A stretch of 64,000 bases of DNA from Synchiropus splendidus (lineage: Eukaryota; Chordata; Actinopteri; Syngnathiformes; Callionymidae): positions 25,483,501-25,547,500 of the forward strand of contig NC_071339.1 in the NCBI RefSeq assembly GCF_027744825.2. The letters run 5' to 3'. The notes below the pieces were generated by a model. It saw nothing but the letters and a program-made list of their open reading frames with translations. It was not told where the DNA came from and did no database searches. Both the position numbers and the translations under genes were made by a program. Below, one piece after another: positions 1-9,448 of this stretch. The number at the start of each line of letters is the position of its first letter. Position 1 is the first letter of the stretch.

Positions 1-656
1 CTTCACTGGAGTCAGTTTGTATAGCACCATCTTGGGCCTGCATTTCTATATTATTCATCGCTCCTTGTTCCTCATTTTCCGTAAGTCTTCTTAATCCTAT
101 GTTTTCGGTGCAGTCTCTTTTATAATGTCCCTTTTTGCAACACTGAAAGCAAGTCAGCTCTGGACAATTGCGGTAAACGTGCCCCGGCTTAATGCATAAT
201 ATGCAGACCTGGACCTGTCGGTCATGTAATACTCGTATATATTCAGGACCTGTTTCTGTCTCTTGGTCAAATAAAGTAAAGAAATTGTCTCTTTGTTGAA
301 TCTTACCTGTAGAAATCTAGTTCCATCGGCGACATCTGTTCCAGGCCAACATCGTCTCTTGATGAAGGAGAGTGGTTCCACTCCCCATGATGATTCTAAT
401 TTCTGGAGGATTATATCGTTGGGTATATAAGATGCCATATAAAGGAAGGAAACAACCATTTTCCTGCAGACCAAGTCTTTTGTTGGCAGTAGCAACAGGT
501 AAATCCTTCCTTAGTTTGCTCCATTCCTTCAATAGTTTTCATGGTTATTTCATATTTATTTTCCCCAATAGGACGCAGAGATGCCAGCTTTCCACATTGC
601 TTGGGAATCTCCCTCATGATATCCATGGCTTCAATGCTTTCTTCCACCTCCAGCAT
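1..656 (-). pseudogene. ZCCHC3/Gag-like zinc-knuckle protein remnant (probable LINE ORF1), left end cut by window
   Basis: Read right to left on the minus strand, the translation runs through a conserved N-terminal segment (residues like YEITMKTIEG, about 600-520), a second block with WGVEPLSFIKRRCWPGT (about 400-340) and then two CCHC knuckles between about 205 and 85: C-x2-C-x4-H-x4-C, twice. The blocks lie in different frames (breaks near 450 and near 260), so it is a pseudogene. This layout matches the many fish proteins annotated as ZCCHC3-like, which I take to be retroelement ORF1/Gag-like nucleic-acid binding proteins. The downstream partner (endonuclease/RT) would lie left of the window. 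The family is fairly clear; the exact element is not. Confidence 0.6.
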
Positions 657-869
657 GACGGTATAGTCTTTTCCATTACTTCCCAGGCAAAAAGGGCCTC
701 AGCTCTACAAATGAGCAAAAAAGCAAAAGAAAATAAAGTACTCCAACACCTTTGTGTTCAGTCGTTTTTTTTTTTATAAAGATCTGAGGGAGAAAAGTCA
801 ATTCTCTCTCAGGAGCTCCGCACACACGTCCACACTCGGCAAACGCGTTTTTGGCCCGGGATAAGCTGG
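657..869. other. Non-coding tail of the ZCCHC3-like element
   Basis: Contains a short poly-T run near 763-775 and no supported gene. It ends where the satellite begins. Confidence 0.3.
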
Positions 870-1262
870 ATTTCAAACCAGGAAATAAAATGTTGATAAC
901 CCCCTGAAATACAGTTCAGAAAGGTAGATTTAGTGCTGAATATACTAGAAATAGTGTTTTTCCTATAGTTGTAGGTGATATTTTCATGTTCAGAGGCTAT
1001 TCTGATCTGAGTGAACAGAGCAGAAAACGCGTTTTCAGCCCAAGAAAAGGTGGTTTACAAACCGACAAAAATAAAAATGTTGATAACTCTCTTAAATCAC
1101 TTTAGACAGGTTGAATTAGTTCTGCACCAACTAGAAATACCTTTTCTGCCTTAGTGGCAGGTGAAATTTTAATCTTCTGTGCCATCGCTGAGCACTGAGT
1201 AAACAGCGCAGAAAACGCGTTTTTGGCCAGAGAGAAAGTGGGTTTCCGACCGTATAGGAATA
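870..1262 (+). repeat. ~185-bp satellite, about two monomers
   Basis: Monomers carry the landmarks seen in all arrays of this window: an AAAACGCGTTTT box preceded by GTGAACAG(T)GCAG, a TGTTGATAAC motif, a TAGTGCTGAATATACTAGAAA motif and a TTTTCATGTTCTGAGGC motif. Here the boxes are near 1022-1034 and 1211-1222, roughly 185 bp apart. Confidence 0.8.
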
Positions 1263-1264
1263 AT

Positions 1265-1934
1265 GATATTTTACTCAATAAATATATATAAAAAAGATAT
1301 ATTATTGAATTGAATTACTTTATAATGTTTTGTTATATAATAATAAAAAGATTGCATTCAACAGATGCGGTGAGTAAGGGTAAGGTATCATCAAGTTGAC
1401 CCTGTATCCATGGAAGAATGTGCGGAGTAAAAATGGTGTGTTTTAAATGGCAGGAATGGCAATTGTCATGGGAATTGATCATCCATGGGGGTTGTAAACC
1501 AAATGACCAGATGGAGAACGGATGAGATGACAGAAGCAAGCCAATCAGAAGAATGGATTGGGTTGTCAGATACCACCTATTATAGGCAACATTTGGGAGG
1601 ATTCATCAACATCGCTCCAGACTGAGTGGAGTCGATACGACATGTGGAATTTGACCCATGACGACCAGGACCATAAGAAGACCAGGACAAATCAGTGGAG
1701 ACTACACCCCAATATGGACTGAAAGCATATAAAAAGGGTCAGGCCCAGATAGTTTTTGTCACACTATTCTGCTTGAGCTGAGGCTAAGGCAGAGCTAGTT
1801 GGTGACCCAGGGCCCTGTGTAGGTGACCTCTGTCAAGGAATAAATTATTTTTGATTTAACTTGTGGGTTTTTGGTTGACATTCTCACGAGTAAATGAACA
1901 CGCGGAAGATACATTAAAGGTGTATTTCCCAACA
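1265..1934 (+). repeat. LTR-like block 1 (possible solo LTR)
   Basis: Carries a TATA box (TATAAAAAG, about 1728-1736), a downstream polyadenylation signal (AATAAA, about 1839) and an end in CCAACA at 1934. The 3' half (AATAAAT...GATTTAACTTGTGGGTTTTTGG...CTCACGAGTAAA) is shared with the block ending at 8707. No internal retroviral sequence lies beside it and satellite continues at once on its right, so a solo LTR is the simplest reading. The 5' boundary is uncertain and I could not fix a target duplication. Confidence 0.5.
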
Positions 1935-3540
1935 ACTGGCAAAAATTAGATTGTTGACAACCATCTAAAACAAGTTCAGAAATGTAGGTTTAGTGTTGAA
2001 TATACTAGAAAGAGTGTTTTTCCGATAGTGGCAGGTGATATTTTCATGTTCTGAGGCTATTCTGATTAGTGAGTGAACACTGCAGAAAACCGGTTTGTTG
2101 AGACTGACAAACATAAAAATGTTATCACTCTGAAACCACTTCAGACATGTTGAACTAGTTTGGCAAATACGAGAAAGACCGCTTCTGCTTTAGTGCCAGG
2201 TGAAATTTTCATGTTTTGAACCATCCCTGAGCAGAGAGTAAACAGTGCAGAAAACGCGTTTTGAGCTTGAGAGATGGTGGGTTTTAGACGAGCAAACATA
2301 AAATTGTTGATAACACCCTGAAAACAGTTCAGAAAGATAGATTTAGTGCCGAATATACGAGAACGTTTTGCCTTGAGTTGCAAGTGATATTTTCAAGGTC
2401 CCAGGTTTTTCTGATCAATGAGTGAACAGTGCAGAAAACGTGTTTTCAGCCTGAGAGAAGCTGTGTTTCACACCGACAAATATACAAATGTTGTTACCTC
2501 TCTGAAATCACTTCAGCCATGTTGAACGAGTTTGGCACCTACTAGAAAGACCGCTTCTACTATTGTGCCAGGTGAAATTTTGTGTTCTGAGGCATCGCTG
2601 AGCAGTGTGAGTGAACAGTGAAGAAAAGGCGTTTTCAACCCGAGGGACTGTGATTTTCAGACCAACAAACATAAAAATGTTGATATCTATCTGAAACCAC
2701 TTCAGGCATGTTGAATTTGTTATGCACCAACAATAAAGACTTTTTCTGCTATAGTGGCTTGTGAAATTTTCATTTTCTGAGGCATCCCTGAGCAGTGAGT
2801 GAACAGTGCAGAGAACACGTTTTCAGCCCGAGAGATGCTGCGTTTCAGACCAGAAAAAAAAAAAAAATGTTGATAACTTCCTGAAATACATTTCAAAACG
2901 GAAGATTAAGTGCTGAATATACCCGAAAGAGTGTTTTTCCTATAGTTGCAGGAATTTTGTTCATGTTCTGAGGCTATTCTGATAAGCAAGAGAAATGTCC
3001 ACAAAACACGTTTTCATCCCGAGGGACTGTGGTTTTCAGACCATCATAATAATGTTGAGAAACCACTTCATTGAGGTTAAATTAGTTCTGCAGCTACTAG
3101 ACTGACCGCTTTTGCTGTAAATCAGGTGAAATTTTCATTTTCTTAGGCTTCCCTGAGCAGTGAGTGAACAGTGCAGAATACGCGCTTTCAGCCCGAGTGA
3201 AGTTCGGTTTCAAACGAGGAAAAAAAATTTTTATTAGCCCCCTGAAATACAGTTTAGAAAGGTAGGTTTAGTGCTGAATATACTAATAAAAGTGTTTTTC
3301 CTATAGTTCTATCTGATATTTTCATGTTCATAGGTATTCTGATCAGTGTGTTAACAGTGGAGAAAACGTATTTTCTGCCCGAGTGAAGGTGGGTTTCAAT
3401 ACGAAATCATAAAAATGTTGATTACTCTTTGAAAAAAGTTCAGAAAGGTAATTTAGTGCTGATTTCATTAGAATGAGTCTTTCTGCAATAGTTTGATATT
3501 GTCAAGTTCATGTGAGACTTTTCTAATCAGTGAGTGAACC
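1935..3540 (+). repeat. ~185-bp satellite array, about 8-9 monomers
   Basis: The AAAACGCGTTTT-type box recurs at about 2248, 2432, 2621 and 2809 and onward, i.e. spacings of 184-189 bp. Monomers alternate between a type with TATAGTTG..AGGTGATATTTTCATG and a type with TATAGTGGCAGGTGAAATTTTCATG, suggesting a two-monomer higher-order unit. Divergence between copies is high (many point changes and small indels). Confidence 0.85.
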
Positions 3541-4762
3541 TGGAGAAACCACCGGACTCTTTAGCACACCATGGTCCGATGTTGGCAGTCAACTGTACCT
3601 GCGTCACCTCATCCCCCGGACAGACTTGTCTGCGGAGAGCCGATCCAGAACGCCGCACAAAAAGTCCAAACTGTGAGAAGTGTTGTCAAGGCTCGACAAA
3701 TCACTCCCATAATTTCAGAAGAAACTAGTCGCATAACTGTGCTGGATTTGACATAGTAGAACAACCTAAGAATATGCTTATTAACGTTTGTTTGGATGAA
3801 CCGAAGGAGACAAGTGATCCAAACACTAAAGCACAGTTTGACACAGTAGTGCAAGAATCAACACAGTCCTTGGCCACTCCGGGGCAAGGGGGCAATGAGT
3901 TCCACTCCTCCATCCTGCAGTGACCGGAAACCGAGTGTAGCCAGGATGAAGGGGGAGCTCAAGTGAGCAATCCTGAACCCATCGGGAACTCTGAATCACC
4001 CATGAGGTCATCTTGACCACAAGGCTTGACCCCGAGCCTGGCAATGCGGCCTGACCTGGAAACCATGGGAAAAAAACAAGGTAATACGCATTTTGTTGCA
4101 CTTAATCCGCTTGCAAAAAGATGCCAAGGCACCAGTGGTATTCGAAACTGGATAGCACTGTGACCAACAAACCCCTAGCTTAAAGAGGTTGCAGCACACC
4201 CTCGTGTGAGTGAGTGTGTGAGCGCACGTGGCAGAGTCGGGCAGTCTGGAACACCTCCCTGGACTCTGTAGCACCTATTAGGTCATCTTGACCACAAAGC
4301 TTAACCACCAGCCTTGCAATGTAGCCTGAACTGAGAACCATGGGCATTTAGCCCAGGGTCTATCCTGCCTGAATGAATGAATGAATGGGTTGTGAAGATG
4401 TAGCATTAGCAACCCCTCATACATAGAGTGTAATTTTACACTCTGGGTGGGAGGAGCAGCCCCCTCACTTTTGCCACCGTGAGCTGAAATAGAAGGTGGC
4501 GTTAACAACACCTCATATATGGAGTGTAACTTACACTCTGGATCAGCAGGAACTGTGTTGCCCTCTTTTAGCCACTCTACGGCTGAAACAGAAAGTGGCA
4601 GTAACAATCCTCCATACCTGGAGAGAAAACATTTACTGAGCAGCTACAGTCAGGGTTCTCATGTGAGCTGAGCAAGAAAGAAGGAGTTTATTCACAAATA
4701 TATACAGTTATGCAGGAATCTGGAGGATCTCGGGAAGCACTTTAATGAAGCAGATACTGGTG
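3541..4762 (-). repeat. DIRS copy 1, 3'-terminal region
   Basis: Non-coding segment lying downstream of the YR domain of the minus-strand DIRS copy. Much of it (about 3590-4560) reappears in inverted orientation at about 27180-27930 and in the same orientation at about 23440-24010. It holds short palindromes of the form AGAGTGTAA-n-TTACACTCT (about 4425-4446 and 4520-4540). The small open frames here do not agree between copies, so I call no gene. Confidence 0.55.
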
Positions 4763-5640
4763 TCATAGAGCCAGTGCTGTGAATGAGGGCCTATTGGTGG
4801 CAGGGTTCGGCTGCTCCTGAAGACAGAACGACATGAGGGGAGGAGGATGCAGACACATTAGAAAAATTGTTGTCAGCAAAAGTAGAAATTTATGACCAAA
4901 ACCTGCTGCCTGGCAGAAATCTGCCAGGCAGCTTGCCTGGCAGATTTCTGCCAGAGATACTCTCTTGAAAGCAGCCACTGATGTTGCTAGGCCTCTGGTC
5001 GACTGTGCTCCCAGGGATTCCGTTGCCTGTTTTCCTGCAGTCTCATCGGCTTTCGTGATGGCAATTCTAAGCCAAAGTGACACCCTGTGAGGGGACAGCG
5101 CCTGCCCCTTCTTACCATCTGTGAGAGCCACCCACAGACTGTCCGTCTTTCTGAAGGGTGGGACTCGATCCAGTTAAGCTTTTAGCGCTCTAACCGGACA
5201 CATTTTGTGTAAACGCTCATGACTCCTCGTCTGAATTGGGTGGAGGGCAGAAAGTCTTTACTGTCAAGGTGCTGACCTGTGAAGAAGAAGAGAGACATTT
5301 AGGTGCGAAGGCAGGGTTGGGTCTAAGTGATACCGCCGAGTCATCGTCACCAAAAGAGATGCAATCAGAGCTGATCGATTAAGAGCTGCTAGCTCCTGGG
5401 AGGCCTGATCAAGTGGCTGAAAAGGGGCTTCGGAGAGTGAATTGAGTACGAGCTGCAGGTCCCAGTAGTGACATAATGGTCTTGAGGTTGATCTAAGCCT
5501 TTGCACTCCTCTCATAAAACGGCTCACTAGACGATGCTCGGCCGGGTGGCCGTCCAGACCATTGTGTAGCATGGAAAGGGCTGCTACATACAAAATAATG
5601 TGGTGCTGCTCCGACCTTTGTTAACCAGATGCTCGAGAAA
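4763..5640 (-). pseudogene. DIRS tyrosine recombinase (YR), degenerate
   Basis: The N-terminal half (5593-5264) has the DIRS YR pattern YVAALSMLHN..VSRFMRG followed by WDLQLVLNSL..APFQPL. The C-terminal part (5131-4763) has LSPHRVSLWL..AITKA and AQSTRGLATS, matching the catalytic H-x-x-R and the S-T-R block of DIRS recombinases. The family enzyme integrates circular DIRS cDNA without an integrase. The halves are in different frames and the middle is lost, so it is inactive. It is located 3' of RT/RNase H, as expected for DIRS. Confidence 0.75.
4910..4954. repeat. Perfect 21-bp inverted repeat with 3-nt loop
   Basis: Left arm 4910-4930, spacer GCT 4931-4933, right arm 4934-4954. The arms are exact reverse complements (left arm begins CTGGCAGAAATCTG). 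The homologous site in the copy near 24250 has only one arm, so the second arm arose locally. Confidence 0.9.
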
Positions 5641-6260
5641 AGAGAGGATTAGAAAAACAGGTGTCGATTCTGGGGAGGCTGACTGGGTTCCACACCACTG
5701 GGGAAAAAAATGTCCAATTAGCATTGCATGCTCTTAGGGTTGACTGAGCTTTAGCGTTCTGAAGAGTTAATTGAACATCAGGGGGCAAGTGATTAATTGT
5801 TAACCCTGGAGAAGCCAAACCTTGAGGGGTTGTCCGAGTATTGGGGGAGCCCTCGGGGTTCCTGATGCTTGTAGAAACGCTGACCTCGATGGAGGGAACT
5901 CCCAGGGGCCTTTGATCCGCATCTGACACATCTCCGGATACCAGCTGGAGCTGGGGCTGTCTGGAGCCATGAGAATTATTCTCACACTCGGCAGTTGAAT
6001 TCCCCTCATCAGAGCAAGAAGAAGGCAAGGAGGAGAAAAGGCATATAAGAGGCCTTCTGGCCACCTTGGATGAGCCAGGGCGTCCACTCCCAGTGGAGGG
6101 TCGTCGGATCTACGGGGAGAGAACCAGAGAGGACATTTGAAGTTCTTTCTGCTAGCATAGACATCTCGCCTTTTATCGGCCGAAAAACTCCCTGATCATG
6201 TTTGCCATCGCCTGAGATGAATTCCATTCATGTGGGACTGGTCTCCAAGATAATCCATCT
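5641..6260 (-). pseudogene. DIRS RNase H C-terminus and RH-YR linker, degenerate
   Basis: The minus-strand translation of 6087-6040 gives MDALAHPRWPEGLLYAF, a signature of the DIRS region after RNase H (LGVDALAH.WP.GLLYAFPP). Upstream, around 6200-6110, are remnants of DLFASRE/PLWFSL. The plus-strand copy at 26801-27184 shows the same segment less damaged. Several frame changes. Confidence 0.7.
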
Positions 6261-6356
6261 GCTGCCATCTGATCCAGGTGGCCTCCCCCGCCTGACAGAG
6301 ATGCATCTGTGAAGACTTGTAGGACTTGCTGGATCTTGAAAAGCGCTGAGTCCTAG

Positions 6357-7110
6357 TCAGAGCACGACCTTCTTGCGGGTCATGCTGGACTCTGGGTCAG
6401 GCCCAAGACCCGAGACTCGAGATTTGTGTTCTGATCTCTGGTCTCGAGTCGGGTGAGGGTGCAGGCTGCCAAACCACTTCTGAAGACCTCGCATGTTGAG
6501 CAGACCCAGCCAGACCGAGGCGTGGGCCGCTGCCTCAATACCGCGATGTGGTCCAACACCAAGCTGGTGTGCTCTCATGACTCCTGTTTGGACCTGGCTA
6601 GAATCAACCAGTAGTCCAAGTACGTCAGAATCCGCAGACCCTGTCTCCTTAGTGGTTCGAGCCCCTCCACCACGCACTTGGCGAAGGTGCGAGGCACAAG
6701 ACATAAGAGACCGTGTTGTGGAAGTAGGCGTCTGCAAGATCTATGGAGGTCATCCACTCTCACACTCTGACACACTCCAGGAGTCTGCTGGTTGTCCGGA
6801 ACCGCTGTCTGGTCATGAATTGGTTGAGGAGACTGAGGTCCAAAACAGGTCTCCATTCTCCTGTCTTCTTGGGTTCCAGAAAGTACCTGGAGTGAAACCC
6901 AGCAGAGGATCGCTTTGGCACTAGCTCGATTATTTCCTTTGACAGGAGAGCGTGGTCCTCGTCCATCAGACATGACCGCTGGTTCTCTGAGTTCACCCAG
7001 GTCCACGTGGTGTCACAGAACCTCGGAGTTGACTGTGAAACTGAAGGGCGTGTCAATGATCGAGTATATTCTCGATCCATATGGGCAGGTGTGGAGACAG
7101 GCGCTTTCAA
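6357..7110 (-). pseudogene. DIRS reverse transcriptase, degenerate
   Basis: The segment 7110-6760 encodes HALLSKEIIELVP..FHSRYFLEPKK.GEWRPVLDLSLLNQF, the N-terminal fingers of DIRS RT. In another frame 6760-6575 continues with VPRTFAKCVV and LEPLRRQGLRILTYLDYWLILA, covering the catalytic Y-[LV]-D-D-W-L region; here the second Asp reads as Tyr (YLDY), also in the other copies. The central palm segment (about 60 codons before VPRTFAKCV) is deleted. Frameshift near 6770. Confidence 0.8.
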
Positions 7111-7800
7111 TTCGGAAGATACTCTGTCAAGACAGGAGCCCTGAGCACAGGAGTGGACCCGGCCTCCGGGGCGGGTCCATTACGAAAGGGTCGGTGGTCA
7201 GCCCTCACTCCTCACTCCTCTTTAAGTCCCGCTGGTTCTTCAAAAAGAGACTCGCTTTTGTCAGCTGAGCCGTCAGAGGAAGTAGGGCCCCCAAACTTGC
7301 AGTAGCTTGATCTGACACTGCAATTCTCCTAAGATGGCGACCAGAGGGACCGGCCCAATCATCCTCAGAAAGAGTTGACTCTCTAGATGACGATGTCCTG
7401 CTTGCCTCTGAGAGGTTTGAAGGGCTACAGAGAACAGAATCCCAGACGGACATCGCGTCAGACATCACACGAGGGAGCTGAGAACAGAGCTGGTCCTGTT
7501 GCGACCCCTGCTGGAAACTGGCGATTCTGAGGAATAAGAAGAGTTAATGGCAGAATTGAAACTTTCCTGACTTTTGGCTGGAACCGGGGTCTGTTGAGAG
7601 ACGGGAAAGAGTTATTTGATGCCTATGCTTCTTATTGTGGGGAAGCTGAGGAAAAACATAACTTCTTGGCTCCAGAAACTTCCCCAGGGACAGTTCTGGC
7701 GTCAGGGATAAGGAGGCAGAGAGACCATTACCATACTGCTCGGTCTCCTGAGACGGTGTCAAACAAAAACAAAGCCGGAGTTCGGAGTGACTGGAACCGG
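7111..7800 (-). pseudogene. DIRS gag-RT linker region
   Basis: Homologous blocks occur at 17500-18300 (same strand) and 61000-61820 (opposite strand). Minus-strand frames give short stretches such as ..SRESTLSEDDWAGPSGRHLRRIAVSD.. that recur in all three, so this was coding (probably the Gag C-terminus to RT N-terminus). Multiple frameshifts. Confidence 0.55.
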
Positions 7801-8272
7801 AAGAGAACTTGGCATGTGATAAACCCTAATTTTGGGTAGAGAAGAAACACAACGGACACCAAAGTAATGAATCATATTTTTTATTCAAGTTAGACTTTGG
7901 TTTAGATGCATACGTTTAGATACAAAGTTTTATTCGTACGCTTTTGGAGGGAGCAGAGGTGAGAGCAGCTGACTGGTCTCTCCAAGAGGAGCAGCGATGA
8001 TCAGAGCAGCTATGAGCTGGACGGCCGGGCTCACCCTGTGCCTTCGACCAGCGATGGTGTTCCCCCGGGCGGTGGCTGTTTGTGGAGGAGGCGTCGTGAG
8101 CAGAGCACCACGCTGACGGACTGTTGAATCTCCAAAATCTCTGGTGGAGTGAGAGAGGTTCTGCGATGGATGATCTTGTCCACGGAGCTCATAAAGATTG
8201 CGATGATGTTCTCAAGCGCTATGAGCCGGTTGCCGACAGCGTAGACACCATTCTACTGCGCGATGGTGGCAT
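7801..8272 (-). pseudogene. DIRS gag fragment, first copy of a local duplication
   Basis: Shares its layout with 8745-9165: GATAAACCCTAATTTTGGG, TTTTTATTCA, GTTTAGATGCATA, then a GC-rich stretch with CCCCCGGGCGG. Minus-strand translation includes ILEIQQSV.VV and ..LLHKQPPPGGT, repeated at 9160-9000, 18640-18540 and (plus strand) 60700-60780. I take it as DIRS gag because it lies upstream of RT in every copy. Confidence 0.5.
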
Positions 8273-8707
8273 TTATTCTACGCTATGAATATTATTAATT
8301 GTTTGTACTACTCATAAAGAAGTTATTTACAGACACAGGAATGCTGGATTAGGGAGTGTGGTTGAGTGTGTGTGAGAAACTGAAGTTGCAGGTGGAGTCC
8401 AAAGACTGGAGTGAACCACTCAGGAAGGAACAAAAATCTGAACTCGTTAGACGGAACAATTGGACGAGGATGGAGCCCCCGTCGAGAAACTTTTGTTTAT
8501 AAAGGATCAAGACCTCAGATAGTTTTTTGTCGCCCTATCGGACTTCTGCTAACGCTAAGTCAGGTGTAGTTGCTCACCCAGAATTCTGCCTTTGTATTAG
8601 AGTCCTCTGTCAGGGAATAAATCTTGGATTTAACTTGTTGGATTCTTGGTCGTCATTCTCACGAGTAAACAAACTCGTGGGGGTACACGGGAGGTGTATA
8701 TCCAACA
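8273..8707 (+). repeat. LTR-like block 2 (possible solo LTR)
   Basis: Related to the block ending at 1934: TATA-like TTTATAAAG (about 8497), AATAAA (about 8616), GATTTAACTTGTTGGATTCTTGG, CTCACGAGTAAA, terminal CCAACA at 8707. The homologous gag segment at 18738 runs on without this block, so it is an insertion. The duplicated gag segment on both sides hides the original boundary. Confidence 0.5.
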
Positions 8708-9448
8708 GCCGGAGAGCTGCCACTCGAGTCCGCACAGACTGGAACCGGAAGAGAACTTGACGGGTGATAAACCCTAATTTTGGGCAGAGACGAAACAGAC
8801 CCGATACCAAAGTAAAGGATCTTATTTTTTATTCATATTAGACTCAGGTTTAGATGCATAATTTTAGATACAAAGTGTTCTTCCTACGCTTTTGGAAGGA
8901 GCAGACGTGAGAGCAGCTGACTGGTCACTCGAAGAGAAGCAGCAATGATCAGCGCGCCTATGATCCGGACGGCTGTGGTCACCCCGCCCCTTCGACCAGC
9001 GATGGTGTTCCCCCGGGCGGCGACTGTTTGTGGAGGAGGCGCCGCGAGCGGAGCACCACGCCGACGGACTGTTGAATCTCCAGAATAAAGACCGCGATGA
9101 TATTCTCAAGCGCTGTGAGCTGGTTGCCGGCGGCGTAGACACCATTCCAATGAGCGATGTTGCCTCTGTCAGGGGCGGGTGGGATGATCACACCTCAGGA
9201 GAGAGGTCGAGCTCCAGGGGCGAGGGCATCATGCATCGCACATCGCGCATGACGGCTGAGTGAGAGGGAACGCCGCACCGCAAACCTCCACCTGGCAGTA
9301 AGCTCCGTACCAGACCACGTGCGATCCTAGTGCCAGTGGAGTGTTAGAACCGCGCCGTGAATAGACCAGATTTCTTCCAGTTGTGGGCAGACAACATGCG
9401 GTGGTGACCTGTGTTTAGTCTCACCATGCAACGCTAGCAGGCCGTTAG
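8708..9448 (-). pseudogene. DIRS gag, second copy of the duplicated segment
   Basis: Repeats 7790-8265 and then continues into gag sequence not present in the first copy (9165-9448), matching 18755-19040. Minus-strand open stretches such as ..EIQQSVGVVLRSRRLLHKQ.. support coding origin. Broken by several stops. Ends at the LINE insertion point. Confidence 0.5.

Noticed and set aside
1935..3540. CRISPR-like array
   Set aside because: Repeats are ~185-bp head-to-tail monomers without unique spacers, in a eukaryotic transposon-rich context.
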